From an uncultured Alphaproteobacteria bacterium (GTDB lineage: Bacteria; Pseudomonadota; Alphaproteobacteria; Thalassobaculales; Thalassobaculaceae): a stretch of 37,251 nt of DNA. Of the stretch, positions 1 to 8,532 are shown piece after piece. The notes beneath the pieces were generated by a model. That model saw nothing but the letters and a program-made list of their open reading frames with translations, did not search any database and was not told the DNA's origin. Every line of letters starts with the position of its first letter. The first letter of the stretch is position 1. The stretch is from NCBI GenBank assembly GCA_902589475.1, contig CACITD010000025.1:1-37251 (forward strand), read 5' to 3'. A program made the position numbers and the translations under genes.

Positions 1-1
1 A

Positions 2-157
2 ATAATAAATACTCTGGAACATTGTTTGGGCAATAGAACCCACGCTGCCACAATATTAGGTATTTCAATTAGAACTCTTAGAAATAAGTTGAAGGCTTAT
101 TCCGATGAGGGCTTAAGTATTCCGACTACAGAAGAATTAGAGGAAGCCACGACCTGA
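2..157 (+). CDS. flbD: FlbD-type sigma-54-dependent flagellar activator, C-terminal end only
   Basis: The first 51 codons of the window are the 3' end of a gene that starts upstream of it. The peptide contains NTLEHCLGNRTHAATILGIS followed directly by IRTLRNKLKAY, a Fis-type helix-turn-helix as found at the C-terminus of NtrC-family activators and close to the alphaproteobacterial flagellar regulator FlbD. FlbD binds ftr-type enhancers and activates class III/IV sigma-54 flagellar promoters. The AAA+ and receiver domains lie outside the window, so calling FlbD rather than another NtrC-type protein rests on the DNA-binding motif and on flhA starting 34 bases downstream, a common alphaproteobacterial order. 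Seen: HTH and stop. Inferred: identity of the full protein. Confidence 0.8.
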   Translation: MINTLEHCLGNRTHAATILGISIRTLRNKLKAYSDEGLSIPTTEELEEATT

Positions 158-191
158 AAGCCAATTTGTCTTGAAAACCGATCGCTGAATA

Positions 192-2315
192 ATGACAGAT
201 ACATCTAACGAGACTACCTCAAGCTCAAAAAATTCTAATGTTGCCTCAAACCTAAGCTCGTTGGCTAACGCGGCAAAGAGGACCGACATAGCACTTGCCT
301 TAGGGATAATCGCTATTTTAGCGGTCTTAATCCTACCAATGCCCACATGGCTCTTAGATTTATCGTTGGGTGTTTCAATAGCATTTTCTGTTTTGATAAT
401 GATGACGGTTTTATTCATCAACCGTCCATTAGAATTCAATGCCTTTCCTATGATACTTCTAATCGCAACCATGCTAAGATTAGCATTGAATTTAGCTTCG
501 ACACGACTGATTTTGGCAAACGGTCACACCGGTACCGACGCTGCAGGTCAAGTCATTCAAGCTTTCGGACAATTTATGATGAGTGGAAATCCCGTAATCG
601 GGGTTATTGTCTTTGCGATATTGGTGATTGTTAATTTTATAGTAATTACAAAAGGCTCCGGTCGCATTGCAGAGGTGTCCGCCAGATTTAGCTTAGATGC
701 AATGCCCGGAAAACAAATGGCAATAGACGCTGATCTTTCGTCGGGTTTAATTACAGAGGACGAAGCTCGTTCACGACGTGAAGATTTAAGTTCAGAAAGC
801 AGTTTTTTTGGCGCAATGGATGGAGCATCAAAGTTTGTTCGTGGAGATGCGATAGCGGGCCTACTCATCACAATCATTAATGTTCTTGGTGGTATTATTA
901 TAGGTGTTCTTCAACAAGATTTAACCGTCAGCCAAGCCTCTCAAACTTACACTCTTCTAACCGTCGGAGATGGATTGGTAAGCCAGATACCCGCCCTTAT
1001 AGTGTCGACCGCCGCCGGCCTCTTAGTAACTAAAAGTGGCACCACTGGTTCGACAGATAAGGCCGTTTTTGGTCAATTAGGGGGATACCCAAAAGCACTT
1101 ATTCTAAGTGCTTTTTTGATGTTAGTATTATCCTTACTACCAGGAATACCAATGATCCCGTTCGTTGGCTTAAGTATAGTAATTGGGGGGTTAGCTTTCT
1201 TTCTATACCAAAAAGAGATTAATAAAGAGAGACAAGCCGAAACATTACTCTTAGAAGCCAATAAAAATGAGATGGAAGAAGAGCCTCTCTCGAGTGCGTT
1301 GCAGATAGACCAAGTTCGACTAGAGTTAGGTTACGGACTGTTACCATTAGTTAGCGAGACAGATGAAAATTACCGCTTAACTGATCAGATAAAATCACTC
1401 AGGAGGCAAATAGCAAGTGAGAGTGGCTTCATTATGCCTCAGGTAAGAATTCAAGATAACCTTCAGTTGCCCCCGAACTCCTATGTTGTAAGAATTAAAG
1501 AAATTGAAGTTGGCAGCAGTGACATCCGACCTAATCGGCTGTTGGTTATGGACGCTTCTGGAGAAACGATTGATCTGCCCGGAACCGAGACTGTAGAACC
1601 AACATTTGGACTTCCGGCAATGTGGGTGGACCCAGACAATCGAGAAGAAGCAACATTTAAGGGATATACAGTTGTCGATCCAGCAACCGTAATAACGACA
1701 CATCTAACAGAGCTTATTAAAGATAACATGTCGGAGCTCTTATCTTATGTTGAAACTCAAAACCTTTTAGACGAGTTACCCAATGAACATCAAAAATTGG
1801 TTGGTGAGGTTGTGCCCAACCAAATATCAGTGGGTGGCATTCAACGTGTTCTGCAGAACTTGCTTAATGAAAGAGTTTCAATACGCGACCTTTCAACTAT
1901 CTTAGAGGGTATATCAGAAGCTTGCGCCTTTACACGTAACGTAACCCAAATAACTGAGCATGTTCGTTCTCGCCTTGCCCGCCAAATTAGTGAGCAAAAC
2001 TCGACGGAAGATAATTTCATCCCCTTGGTAACATTATCGGCAGAGTGGGAGCAAATCTTCTCGGATTCTATCTTAGATCAAGGTGAAGACAAGCAACTTT
2101 CAATGGCGCCAAGCCAGTTGCAAAGGTTTATTGGAGCAGTGCGAACCACCCTTGACGAACTTGCCGATGCAGAGGACCCACCAGTAGTTTTAACTTCTCC
2201 TTCAGCCCGGCCGTTTGTAAGATCGATTATTGAGCGATTTAGACCGACAACTTCTATTATGTCACAAAATGAACTTCATCCTAAAGCGAAGATTAAAACT
2301 TTGGGGCAAATATGA
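192..2315 (+). CDS. flhA: flagellar export apparatus protein FlhA
   Basis: This 707-residue protein has the usual FlhA length. The N-terminal half (about residues 33-340) has the hydrophobic segments expected of the export gate, starting IALALGIIAILAVLILPMPT. Between them lies the highly conserved cytoplasmic FHIPEP loop around residues 155-205, with GRIAEVSARFSLDAMPGKQM and AIDADLSSG. The C-terminal half (about 350-707) is the soluble domain that in known FlhA forms a nonameric ring and docks export chaperones and late substrates. The ATG at 192 is the first start after the preceding gene. It is followed 36 bases later by flhF, so the genes probably share a transcript. Family assignment is secure. 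Confidence 0.97.
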   Translation: MTDTSNETTSSSKNSNVASNLSSLANAAKRTDIALALGIIAILAVLILPMPTWLLDLSLGVSIAFSVLIMMTVLFINRPLEFNAFPMILLIATMLRLALNLASTRLILANGHTGTDAAGQVIQAFGQFMMSGNPVIGVIVFAILVIVNFIVITKGSGRIAEVSARFSLDAMPGKQMAIDADLSSGLITEDEARSRREDLSSESSFFGAMDGASKFVRGDAIAGLLITIINVLGGIIIGVLQQDLTVSQASQTYTLLTVGDGLVSQIPALIVSTAAGLLVTKSGTTGSTDKAVFGQLGGYPKALILSAFLMLVLSLLPGIPMIPFVGLSIVIGGLAFFLYQKEINKERQAETLLLEANKNEMEEEPLSSALQIDQVRLELGYGLLPLVSETDENYRLTDQIKSLRRQIASESGFIMPQVRIQDNLQLPPNSYVVRIKEIEVGSSDIRPNRLLVMDASGETIDLPGTETVEPTFGLPAMWVDPDNREEATFKGYTVVDPATVITTHLTELIKDNMSELLSYVETQNLLDELPNEHQKLVGEVVPNQISVGGIQRVLQNLLNERVSIRDLSTILEGISEACAFTRNVTQITEHVRSRLARQISEQNSTEDNFIPLVTLSAEWEQIFSDSILDQGEDKQLSMAPSQLQRFIGAVRTTLDELADAEDPPVVLTSPSARPFVRSIIERFRPTTSIMSQNELHPKAKIKTLGQI

Positions 2316-2351
2316 CTAATCGAATAAAACAAACTTAGGAAACCTAAAGGA

Positions 2352-3302
2352 ATGCGATTAAAGACGTTTTCAGCTTCATCGATGAGTGATGCACTAAAAA
2401 TGGTTAAGGAACATTTCGGTGAAGAGGCAATCATAGTTTCTTCTCAAAAAGCTGAAACGGGTTTAGGTGTTCAAGTAACAGCTGCAGTTGATAATGAAGC
2501 TGAAGCCCAGATAAAATTCAATGAATATGTCCCAAATCAAACTAGCAACGTTGATGAAAAATTATCCAGCATACTATCTGGACAAGGGGTTCCTCCAAAA
2601 ATAACCGATGAAATTTTGACTATTTGTTCTACTCTAGGTCTCGATGATATCGATACGTCGCTCGCAAGTTCTATAGACCAACTCATCAATTTTAAAACTC
2701 TACCTAAAGCTAATGAACACGAAACCTTTATGTTGGTTGGTCTTCCCGGAGCAGGTAAAACCGTAACAACAGCAAAGCTCGCTACAAAAGCAGTAATGAA
2801 TGGTAGTAAAATCAATGTAATTTCAACTGACAAAGTGAGAGCGGGAGGAATTCAACAACTAGAAGCCTTTACAAAAATATTAAAAATCGACCTAATGTGC
2901 GCGGAAGATGGACATTCTTTAAAAGAAGCCATAGCTGCTGGTATACCGCAATGCCAGACGATTATTGATTGTGCTGGAGGTAATCCATTCAAGAAGTCAG
3001 ACTATATGAGGCAAAAGGATCTCATAAGTTCAATACAGGCAAAAGTTATAATGCTATTAGCCGATGGTACAGATCCCTTAGAAGCTGCTGATCTGGCTCA
3101 AGCCTACTCAGAGCTCGGCGCAGAAGGGTTGATCGGAACTCGAACTGATTTAGCAAAAAGACATGGTTCCCTAATAACCGCTGCGGTCAGCGGTAACTTA
3201 AACGTTTATGGCATGGGAGTTGGCCCGAGTGTTACAGATGGATTAGAACAACTGAACCCAGTATCTTTGGCACGCTTGTTGCTCAGCGACAAAACAAAAT
3301 AA
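2352..3302 (+). CDS. flhF: FlhF-like SRP-family GTPase, short and with degenerate G motifs
   Basis: A 316-residue protein related to FlhF, the SRP-type GTPase that sets flagellar pole position and number with FlhG. The N-terminus (MRLKTFSASSMSDALKMVKE) is the typical FlhF opening. The G1 loop is GLPGAGKT at 130-137, a DxxR-like G2 element is DKVRAGG near 160-166, and G3 is DCAGG at 206-210 where DTAGR is usual. G4 reads TRTD at 263-266 instead of TKLD. It is shorter than many gammaproteobacterial FlhF proteins (near 400-450 residues), mainly because the linker between the B and N domains is short. Position between flhA and flhG supports the name. Whether it still hydrolyses GTP is uncertain because G3 and G4 are altered. 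Confidence 0.87.
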   Translation: MRLKTFSASSMSDALKMVKEHFGEEAIIVSSQKAETGLGVQVTAAVDNEAEAQIKFNEYVPNQTSNVDEKLSSILSGQGVPPKITDEILTICSTLGLDDIDTSLASSIDQLINFKTLPKANEHETFMLVGLPGAGKTVTTAKLATKAVMNGSKINVISTDKVRAGGIQQLEAFTKILKIDLMCAEDGHSLKEAIAAGIPQCQTIIDCAGGNPFKKSDYMRQKDLISSIQAKVIMLLADGTDPLEAADLAQAYSELGAEGLIGTRTDLAKRHGSLITAAVSGNLNVYGMGVGPSVTDGLEQLNPVSLARLLLSDKTK

Positions 3303-3392
3303 ACTTACGATTTATAGAGAGTTAGGGAATATGAAGCAATATCACTTAGATTTCCCAGATAATTTGGACCAATATTAGGGGATTTGTTTATA

Positions 3393-4193
3393 ATGAACAT
3401 AGAAACGGAGACTCATGGGCAAGCTGAAAGCAGAAATGGACTCACTCAGAGCAAAAGTATCATAGCCATAGCATCTGGAAAAGGCGGGGTTGGTAAGACA
3501 TGGTTTTCTATTTCACTTAGCCATGCATTTGCTTTGAGAAAATCTAAAGTTTTATTGTTCGATGCGGATCTTGGACTAGCCAATGTTGATATCCAACTTG
3601 GGCTGATGCCGCAACGTGATATAGGCGGGGTAATTTCCGGCAAACTATCTCTGCCCCAAGCTAAAACTAGATATGAGGCAGGCAAATTTGATGTCGTTGC
3701 CGGTCGTTCAGGCTCAGGAAATCTGGCCGCGCTTCCTCCTACACAACTCAATAATTTGGGAAATGACCTAGTTGAACTATCCTGTAATTACGATAAGGTT
3801 ATTATGGATCTTGGAGCGGGGATAGATCGAACAGTTCGTAATTTAGCCTATCGCGCAAAAACCATAATTGTAATTGCGACAACGGAGCCGACTTCACTTA
3901 CAGACGCCTACGCATTTGTAAAACTATCAATTCAAACAAACCCATCTGCTGATATACGTATTGTCATTAACAACTGCGCTAGCCACATAGAAGGCCAACG
4001 TACTTTCGAAACACTTAGAAAAGCTTGTGACAGCTTTTTGAAATTTGACCCACCATTTCTCGGTTCCATTCGGCACGACAGCAAGGTGATAGAGGCAATC
4101 AGGCATCAAATCCCACTACTCACACGTCACCCAACATCAAATGCGGCCAATGATATATCAACAATAGTAGATCGTTTGCTGGTGGACGTGTGA
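3393..4193 (+). CDS. flhG: FlhG/FleN-type MinD-like ATPase controlling flagellar number
   Basis: MinD/ParA-family ATPase of 266 residues. The deviant Walker A motif GKGGVGKT is at about 29-36, with the signature lysine after the first glycine. It is followed by VLLFDADLGLANVDIQLGL (about 53-71), characteristic of FlhG/FleN/YlxH. The Walker B-like region is VIMDLGAGID. FlhG proteins counteract FlhF and set flagellar number through ATP-dependent dimerisation. I chose the ATG at 3393 because the AGGGGA at 3377-3382 then has a spacing of 10; an in-frame TTG at 3384 would sit one base from it. The stop overlaps the GTG start of the next gene by four bases, indicating coupled translation. No canonical membrane-targeting amphipathic tail was seen. 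Confidence 0.92.
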   Translation: MNIETETHGQAESRNGLTQSKSIIAIASGKGGVGKTWFSISLSHAFALRKSKVLLFDADLGLANVDIQLGLMPQRDIGGVISGKLSLPQAKTRYEAGKFDVVAGRSGSGNLAALPPTQLNNLGNDLVELSCNYDKVIMDLGAGIDRTVRNLAYRAKTIIVIATTEPTSLTDAYAFVKLSIQTNPSADIRIVINNCASHIEGQRTFETLRKACDSFLKFDPPFLGSIRHDSKVIEAIRHQIPLLTRHPTSNAANDISTIVDRLLVDV

Positions 4194-6412
4194 ACACGGT
4201 CCCACCCACCAATCCAGCCTTAACAAGGCATGCGCCATTAACAAGCGTATCCGCAAAAGTTATTGAAGGATTAGACAACATTAAACAGCTACCGGTTAAC
4301 AAATTGTTACCCGCAAAGATAATTGAATTAAAACAAATAAATCTCGTAAAACTCTCAACGGGCAATAATGAGTTCATAGCTCAACTAAGTGGAAATATAC
4401 CAACTACCCTAAAAAAGAACACGCCCCTAAAATTCTTGATAAACCCTGCAAGTAATAACATACAACTGTTTCCAACACCGGTTGAAAGTCCCACTACTCG
4501 CCCCCCCCAAAAGCTAAGCAATAGAAATGAAGCAAATACTTCTGCGAAGCAAGGCAATATGCCCACTCTTCCAAGTCCCGGAATCAAGATTGGGAACTGG
4601 GTGAAAGCCGCAATCATATCAAACACGAAGTTTTCAGCGGAAAGAGAACCAACCTTTAGCCAGCCATTAAAAAACGAGAATTTGAAACGAAATAATCTCA
4701 CTACTTATACATTCCCGCAATTGCAAAAAAAATTGAAATCGGTTCCCTCTTCACCAATGCAAAAACATTGGAATAGTAAAAACATGCCCGAGCTTATCGG
4801 CTTTTTTATAAAGAACGATGTTGCTAAAAGTCTTTTCATGCTCAAATCTGAGCACACCATAGATCGCCACAAATATCGAAAAACCACCAACCCAACAACA
4901 CCACTTCTAGGGCATAAGAAACAGCGAGGGGTGCCAAACATATCAAAGACACCTGCACTATTTAGGTTCAGAGAAAATCAGGTAGGACCGGACATCTCCC
5001 TGAGCACTTATCCTTTAAAAGCTAGGAAAAGCAGCCGTCAGCCAGCATCAGTTCATAGAGCTACAAACTCGTATTTTACACCTACGATGCGTAATTCGAC
5101 AAACGTTATTGGAGGCAAAGTCTTTGTTAAAAACACCCATTCCGTTTTAGACGCTAGCCTCGCAGCAAAAAATAAGCCTTCATCATCTCAAGGCGTTAGC
5201 TCACCTTATAGTCCCTCCTCACAGAGTGAAATTTTCCTCGGTAATTTCGTAAAAACTCAACAAAAAGAAAATTTATTAGATCCAAGTAAAATATCGAGCA
5301 GTCAAACAAACGAAAGAAGGAAAGCTGTTTTTTCTTTGCAGGAAATCACTGCCATAAAGAGGACACGAGCAGATTTAAATTTATCCAAAGTTAGCCCTAA
5401 GACTATTCCACAAGACGTGACACGGGCTATTCTTCAATCTAATCTAGACCAGAGGAAAACAATTCCCGTAACGGATGTTAGAATAGTTTCGGTTGCCGAC
5501 AAAAACTCCACATCAATTTCTTCAAAGATAAATGCTAACTCTACCATTGAGTTTGGCAAGATCGTTGCCCAAACACCGAGCGGCCAAACAATACTGTCTA
5601 TTGAAGAGAGGTTTTTAATTCTTAACGGGGCATTAAAACATCCAATAGGCACTAATTTAGTTTTACAATTCCCACTGAGCCCTATCGAGCAGAACAGAGC
5701 TCAAAGCAGTAATTCAAACATACCTTTTGCTTTATCTGCATTTCCAAACTGGAGTAATTTAGAAGAATTATTGGATAAATTAAATTATTCGGAAAAAACA
5801 CCCACTCAAAAAGAATTTTTAGAAAATATAATCAGCAAGCCCGGGAAAAACCTTACTGCCTCCTTAGCATATTTTCTAAGCGCTGTGAGGACTGGACAAG
5901 CTAAAAACTGGACGGGAACTTTGTTTAATGAGCAGGCTTTTTCAAATCGCGAACGGTTTTTAGAGCAGCTTCAAGATGATTTTAGCTTTATGCAAAAAGC
6001 AAGTGAGCCTTCGGATACTGGATGGCGGGGTTTTTTTTTACCACTCCTCGACGAAAATCATTTATCGATAATACAGTTTTTTTTGCGTAACGAGCACCAC
6101 CGCAAGCCTAACGCAAAGACTAAGAACGATAATGATGCCGTGCAATTCCTTTTAGAAGTAAATTTAACTACTATTGGAACGATGCAAATTGAAGGGCGTA
6201 TCAAAAATAAAGAACTTGATTTAATAATCAGAACAAGAAAATTTTTAAAAGGTCCCTTGAAGCAAGGCATTGAGCGGGTATTTATAAAAACCCTAACCAC
6301 ATCCGAACTTGTGGGAAAATTAACATTCAGAGTTCATTCGAAACTACCGCCACTGCCAATTGATAAATTAAACGGCTACATTCGATCTTCTATTCCTTCA
6401 ACAATAATTTAA
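4190..6412 (+). CDS. large low-complexity protein with a FliK-like C-terminus
   Basis: A 740-residue protein starting with GTG in a four-base overlap with flhG. Roughly residues 90-430 are Ser/Thr/Asn/Lys/Pro-rich, low in hydrophobics and probably disordered. The folded C-terminal part (about 500-735) has LLEVNLTTIGTMQIEGRIKN near 655-675 and then a segment that pairs L, I and R residues. It resembles the beta-rich Flg_hook domain of FliK, the hook-length ruler that switches export specificity. A long variable ruler followed by a compact C-terminal domain is the FliK layout, and the flagellar neighbours fit. Sequence similarity by eye is weak, so FliK is an inference. The gene contains an 8-C run (4501-4508) and a 9-T run (6031-6039). 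Confidence 0.55.
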   Translation: MNTVPPTNPALTRHAPLTSVSAKVIEGLDNIKQLPVNKLLPAKIIELKQINLVKLSTGNNEFIAQLSGNIPTTLKKNTPLKFLINPASNNIQLFPTPVESPTTRPPQKLSNRNEANTSAKQGNMPTLPSPGIKIGNWVKAAIISNTKFSAEREPTFSQPLKNENLKRNNLTTYTFPQLQKKLKSVPSSPMQKHWNSKNMPELIGFFIKNDVAKSLFMLKSEHTIDRHKYRKTTNPTTPLLGHKKQRGVPNISKTPALFRFRENQVGPDISLSTYPLKARKSSRQPASVHRATNSYFTPTMRNSTNVIGGKVFVKNTHSVLDASLAAKNKPSSSQGVSSPYSPSSQSEIFLGNFVKTQQKENLLDPSKISSSQTNERRKAVFSLQEITAIKRTRADLNLSKVSPKTIPQDVTRAILQSNLDQRKTIPVTDVRIVSVADKNSTSISSKINANSTIEFGKIVAQTPSGQTILSIEERFLILNGALKHPIGTNLVLQFPLSPIEQNRAQSSNSNIPFALSAFPNWSNLEELLDKLNYSEKTPTQKEFLENIISKPGKNLTASLAYFLSAVRTGQAKNWTGTLFNEQAFSNRERFLEQLQDDFSFMQKASEPSDTGWRGFFLPLLDENHLSIIQFFLRNEHHRKPNAKTKNDNDAVQFLLEVNLTTIGTMQIEGRIKNKELDLIIRTRKFLKGPLKQGIERVFIKTLTTSELVGKLTFRVHSKLPPLPIDKLNGYIRSSIPSTII

Positions 6413-6422
6413 GTGAGTTGAA

Positions 6423-7157
6423 ATGTTACCTGCTGCTATACTTTTTGATTTAGACGATACCTTGATTTCTCCTCATTTGCATCGCAAAACTTTCTGGAAT
6501 GATGCTATCCGACAAGTTTGGGACGAGACCAATGATGAACTTGAAACGCTTCCAAAAAATATCGATGTCCTAGTTCAGCAGATAGACAAAGCTGCTCAAG
6601 TATTCTGGTCCGATCCCGGACGTCACAAGACAGGACGCCTAAATTTGCGAAAAGCCCGATACGAAATTTTCAATAACGGCATAGGACTAGACAGTCAGTT
6701 TGATGAAGATATTCGTTGGGCCATCGCAGACAAATGCGGACAGCTAATGTTTGAAAAAACAACGCTGTATCCCGACGCTATATCCACTTTAAATAAATTA
6801 CGCCATAACAAAGTAAAACTAGCACTGGTAACGAACGGGACATCAACCGCACAAAGAAAAAAAATAAACAAATTCGATCTTGAAAATCATTTTGATCACA
6901 TTCAAATCGAAGGTGAAGCTGGAATTGGGAAACCTGAATTAGACGCATACAAGAAAGCGTTAACAGCCTTAGAGGTTAACGCATCAGAAACGTGGATGGT
7001 TGGCGACAACCTAGAGTGGGAGGTAATTGCACCCCAGAAATTAGGCATTTTTTCGATATGGCGAGACCCCCAAGGTGATGGCACGCTGCCAAAAAACACA
7101 ACAGCTAAACCCGATATGATCATCACAAAATTGTCAGAATTGGTAACTGGTTATTAA
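6423..7157 (+). CDS. HAD-superfamily hydrolase (YjjG/NANP-like phosphatase)
   Basis: A 244-residue haloacid dehalogenase-fold phosphatase. Motif I is FDLDDT with nucleophile Asp9 and acid/base Asp11. Motif II is LVTNGT at 135-140. The motif III lysine is Lys170 in GIGKPE. Motif IV is VGDNLEWE at 193-200, with the final acidic position as Glu. The long helical cap between motifs I and II (about 20-115) is a C1 cap as in YjjG nucleotidases and N-acylneuraminate-9-phosphatase. The likely reaction is hydrolysis of a small phosphomonoester in the cytoplasm; the substrate cannot be told. It begins 10 bases after the FliK-like gene and may be a passenger of the flagellar transcript. Confidence 0.87.
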   Translation: MLPAAILFDLDDTLISPHLHRKTFWNDAIRQVWDETNDELETLPKNIDVLVQQIDKAAQVFWSDPGRHKTGRLNLRKARYEIFNNGIGLDSQFDEDIRWAIADKCGQLMFEKTTLYPDAISTLNKLRHNKVKLALVTNGTSTAQRKKINKFDLENHFDHIQIEGEAGIGKPELDAYKKALTALEVNASETWMVGDNLEWEVIAPQKLGIFSIWRDPQGDGTLPKNTTAKPDMIITKLSELVTGY

Positions 7158-7167
7158 TTCATAAATA

Positions 7168-8436
7168 ATGAAAGAGGCGAAGGTGTTCGAAAAACTTTCA
7201 GATAAAACAAGAACGGCTAAAATTCTCTCATCAAGAACTATCCACACGCCTGTTCTAATTAATTTAAAAACCGAAAGCGCGTCGTTTCTGTTCAAATTAA
7301 GCAATGATCTTATAGAGTTAACCCCCTGTGATGATAGCGCAAGCTCGGATTTTACGCTTGAAGCAACTGAATTCGCTTGGGGTGAATTACAGAAACGTTT
7401 TCCAAAACCCGGTTTTCAATGCTTATCAACGATGAGGAGAACGCAAAACCTGAAGGTAAAAGGCAATACAAAAAAATTTAACCAAAACCTACTAATATTG
7501 GAAATGTTGTTTTCTAATATTGTTGACAGCCCACCTCAGCATGAGCTACTCGACGTTCCCTTTATTGAAAAAACACGCGGGCAATACCTCAATTTGAGTT
7601 TTGAAAATTTAAACTATAGAATTTTCTTTGAAGAGGCTGGGTCAGGGATTCCCTTAGTCTGTCTCCATACAGCAGGAAGCGACAGCCGGCAGTATCGCCA
7701 TCTTTTAAATGATAGCGAAATTACTAAAAATTTTAGGATTATCGCATTCGATTTGCCGTGGCATGGAAAGTCTAGCCCCCCTAATGGTTTTGCAGAAAAC
7801 GAATACACTCTTACAACTTTAAGTTATATCAATTTAGTAAGGACGTTCGTTGATGCGCTTAAACTAGAAAGACCAGTTATTATGGGATGCTCGATTGGCG
7901 GAAGAGCTGTGCTGCACTTAGCTCTAAGTTTCGGTGATAGGCTAGGGGGAGTTATTGGTCTTCAGTCGGCTTTATTTGCCGAAGATAGAAGTATTGGTGA
8001 CCCTAATCCAGAAGACATTCTTTATCGTTCTGACGTGCACGGAGGAGAACTAGCTGGAGCGCTTATGGCTGGAATGACAGCGCCTCAATCTCCGCAACAT
8101 GAACGCTGGGAAACAATTTGGCATTACATGCAAAGTGGTCCTGGGGTTTTTAAAGGAGATCTTTTTTATTATTTTGACGACGGAGACCTTCGAGATTCAA
8201 ATGTTAGTGATCTAAAAAATTCCAAGTGCCCAATATACCTGCTAAACGGCGATTATGACGTCTCCGCCACGCCAGAAATGGGTAACGACTTGGCTCAACT
8301 AATTCATCCTGAACATTTTGAGGTTATGGAAGAGATGGGACACTTTCCAATGTCTGAAAATCCCGAAGGGTTCAAACGCTATCTGATAAAAATATTGGAT
8401 AAGATCATTAATGGCTATACACAAAATGGGTCATAA
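7168..8436 (+). CDS. two-domain protein: SCP2-like lipid-binding domain plus alpha/beta hydrolase
   Basis: A 422-residue protein. Residues about 25-120 read like a small SCP2/sterol-transfer-type domain (FTLEATEFAWGELQ near 62-75, then LKVKGN near 95-100). The rest (about 145-412) is an alpha/beta hydrolase. The oxyanion region is LVCLHTAGSDS near 163-173, the nucleophile elbow is GCSIGG with Ser242, the acid is in LLNGDYD (Asp362 or Asp364), and the catalytic His is His392 in MGHFP. There is no signal peptide, so it is probably cytoplasmic. The hydrolase is secure; the front domain is inferred from pattern. Its neighbours, a HAD phosphatase and a membrane hydroxylase, suggest ester or lipid-like substrates, but nothing in the sequence fixes one. 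Confidence 0.8.
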   Translation: MKEAKVFEKLSDKTRTAKILSSRTIHTPVLINLKTESASFLFKLSNDLIELTPCDDSASSDFTLEATEFAWGELQKRFPKPGFQCLSTMRRTQNLKVKGNTKKFNQNLLILEMLFSNIVDSPPQHELLDVPFIEKTRGQYLNLSFENLNYRIFFEEAGSGIPLVCLHTAGSDSRQYRHLLNDSEITKNFRIIAFDLPWHGKSSPPNGFAENEYTLTTLSYINLVRTFVDALKLERPVIMGCSIGGRAVLHLALSFGDRLGGVIGLQSALFAEDRSIGDPNPEDILYRSDVHGGELAGALMAGMTAPQSPQHERWETIWHYMQSGPGVFKGDLFYYFDDGDLRDSNVSDLKNSKCPIYLLNGDYDVSATPEMGNDLAQLIHPEHFEVMEEMGHFPMSENPEGFKRYLIKILDKIINGYTQNGS

Positions 8437-8532
8437 ATTATTCTATTACATATTACGCAAGTCAAACTTTGGACATTAGACACGTTTTCCTGACTTTTAG
8501 AAACTCAAAAAAATATATTGGACGCTGAAAGC

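Noticed and set aside
3331-3378. A 15-codon open frame (MKQYHLDFPDNLDQY) between flhF and flhG, preceded by AGGG.
   Set aside because: It could be a small leader peptide, but nothing supports translation and it is short enough for chance.
4501-4508. An 8-C run (and 9-T run at 6031-6039) in the FliK-like gene, as possible phase-variation tracts.
   Set aside because: The frame is open through both, homopolymers of this length are frequent in AT-rich or low-complexity genes, and no second state is visible.
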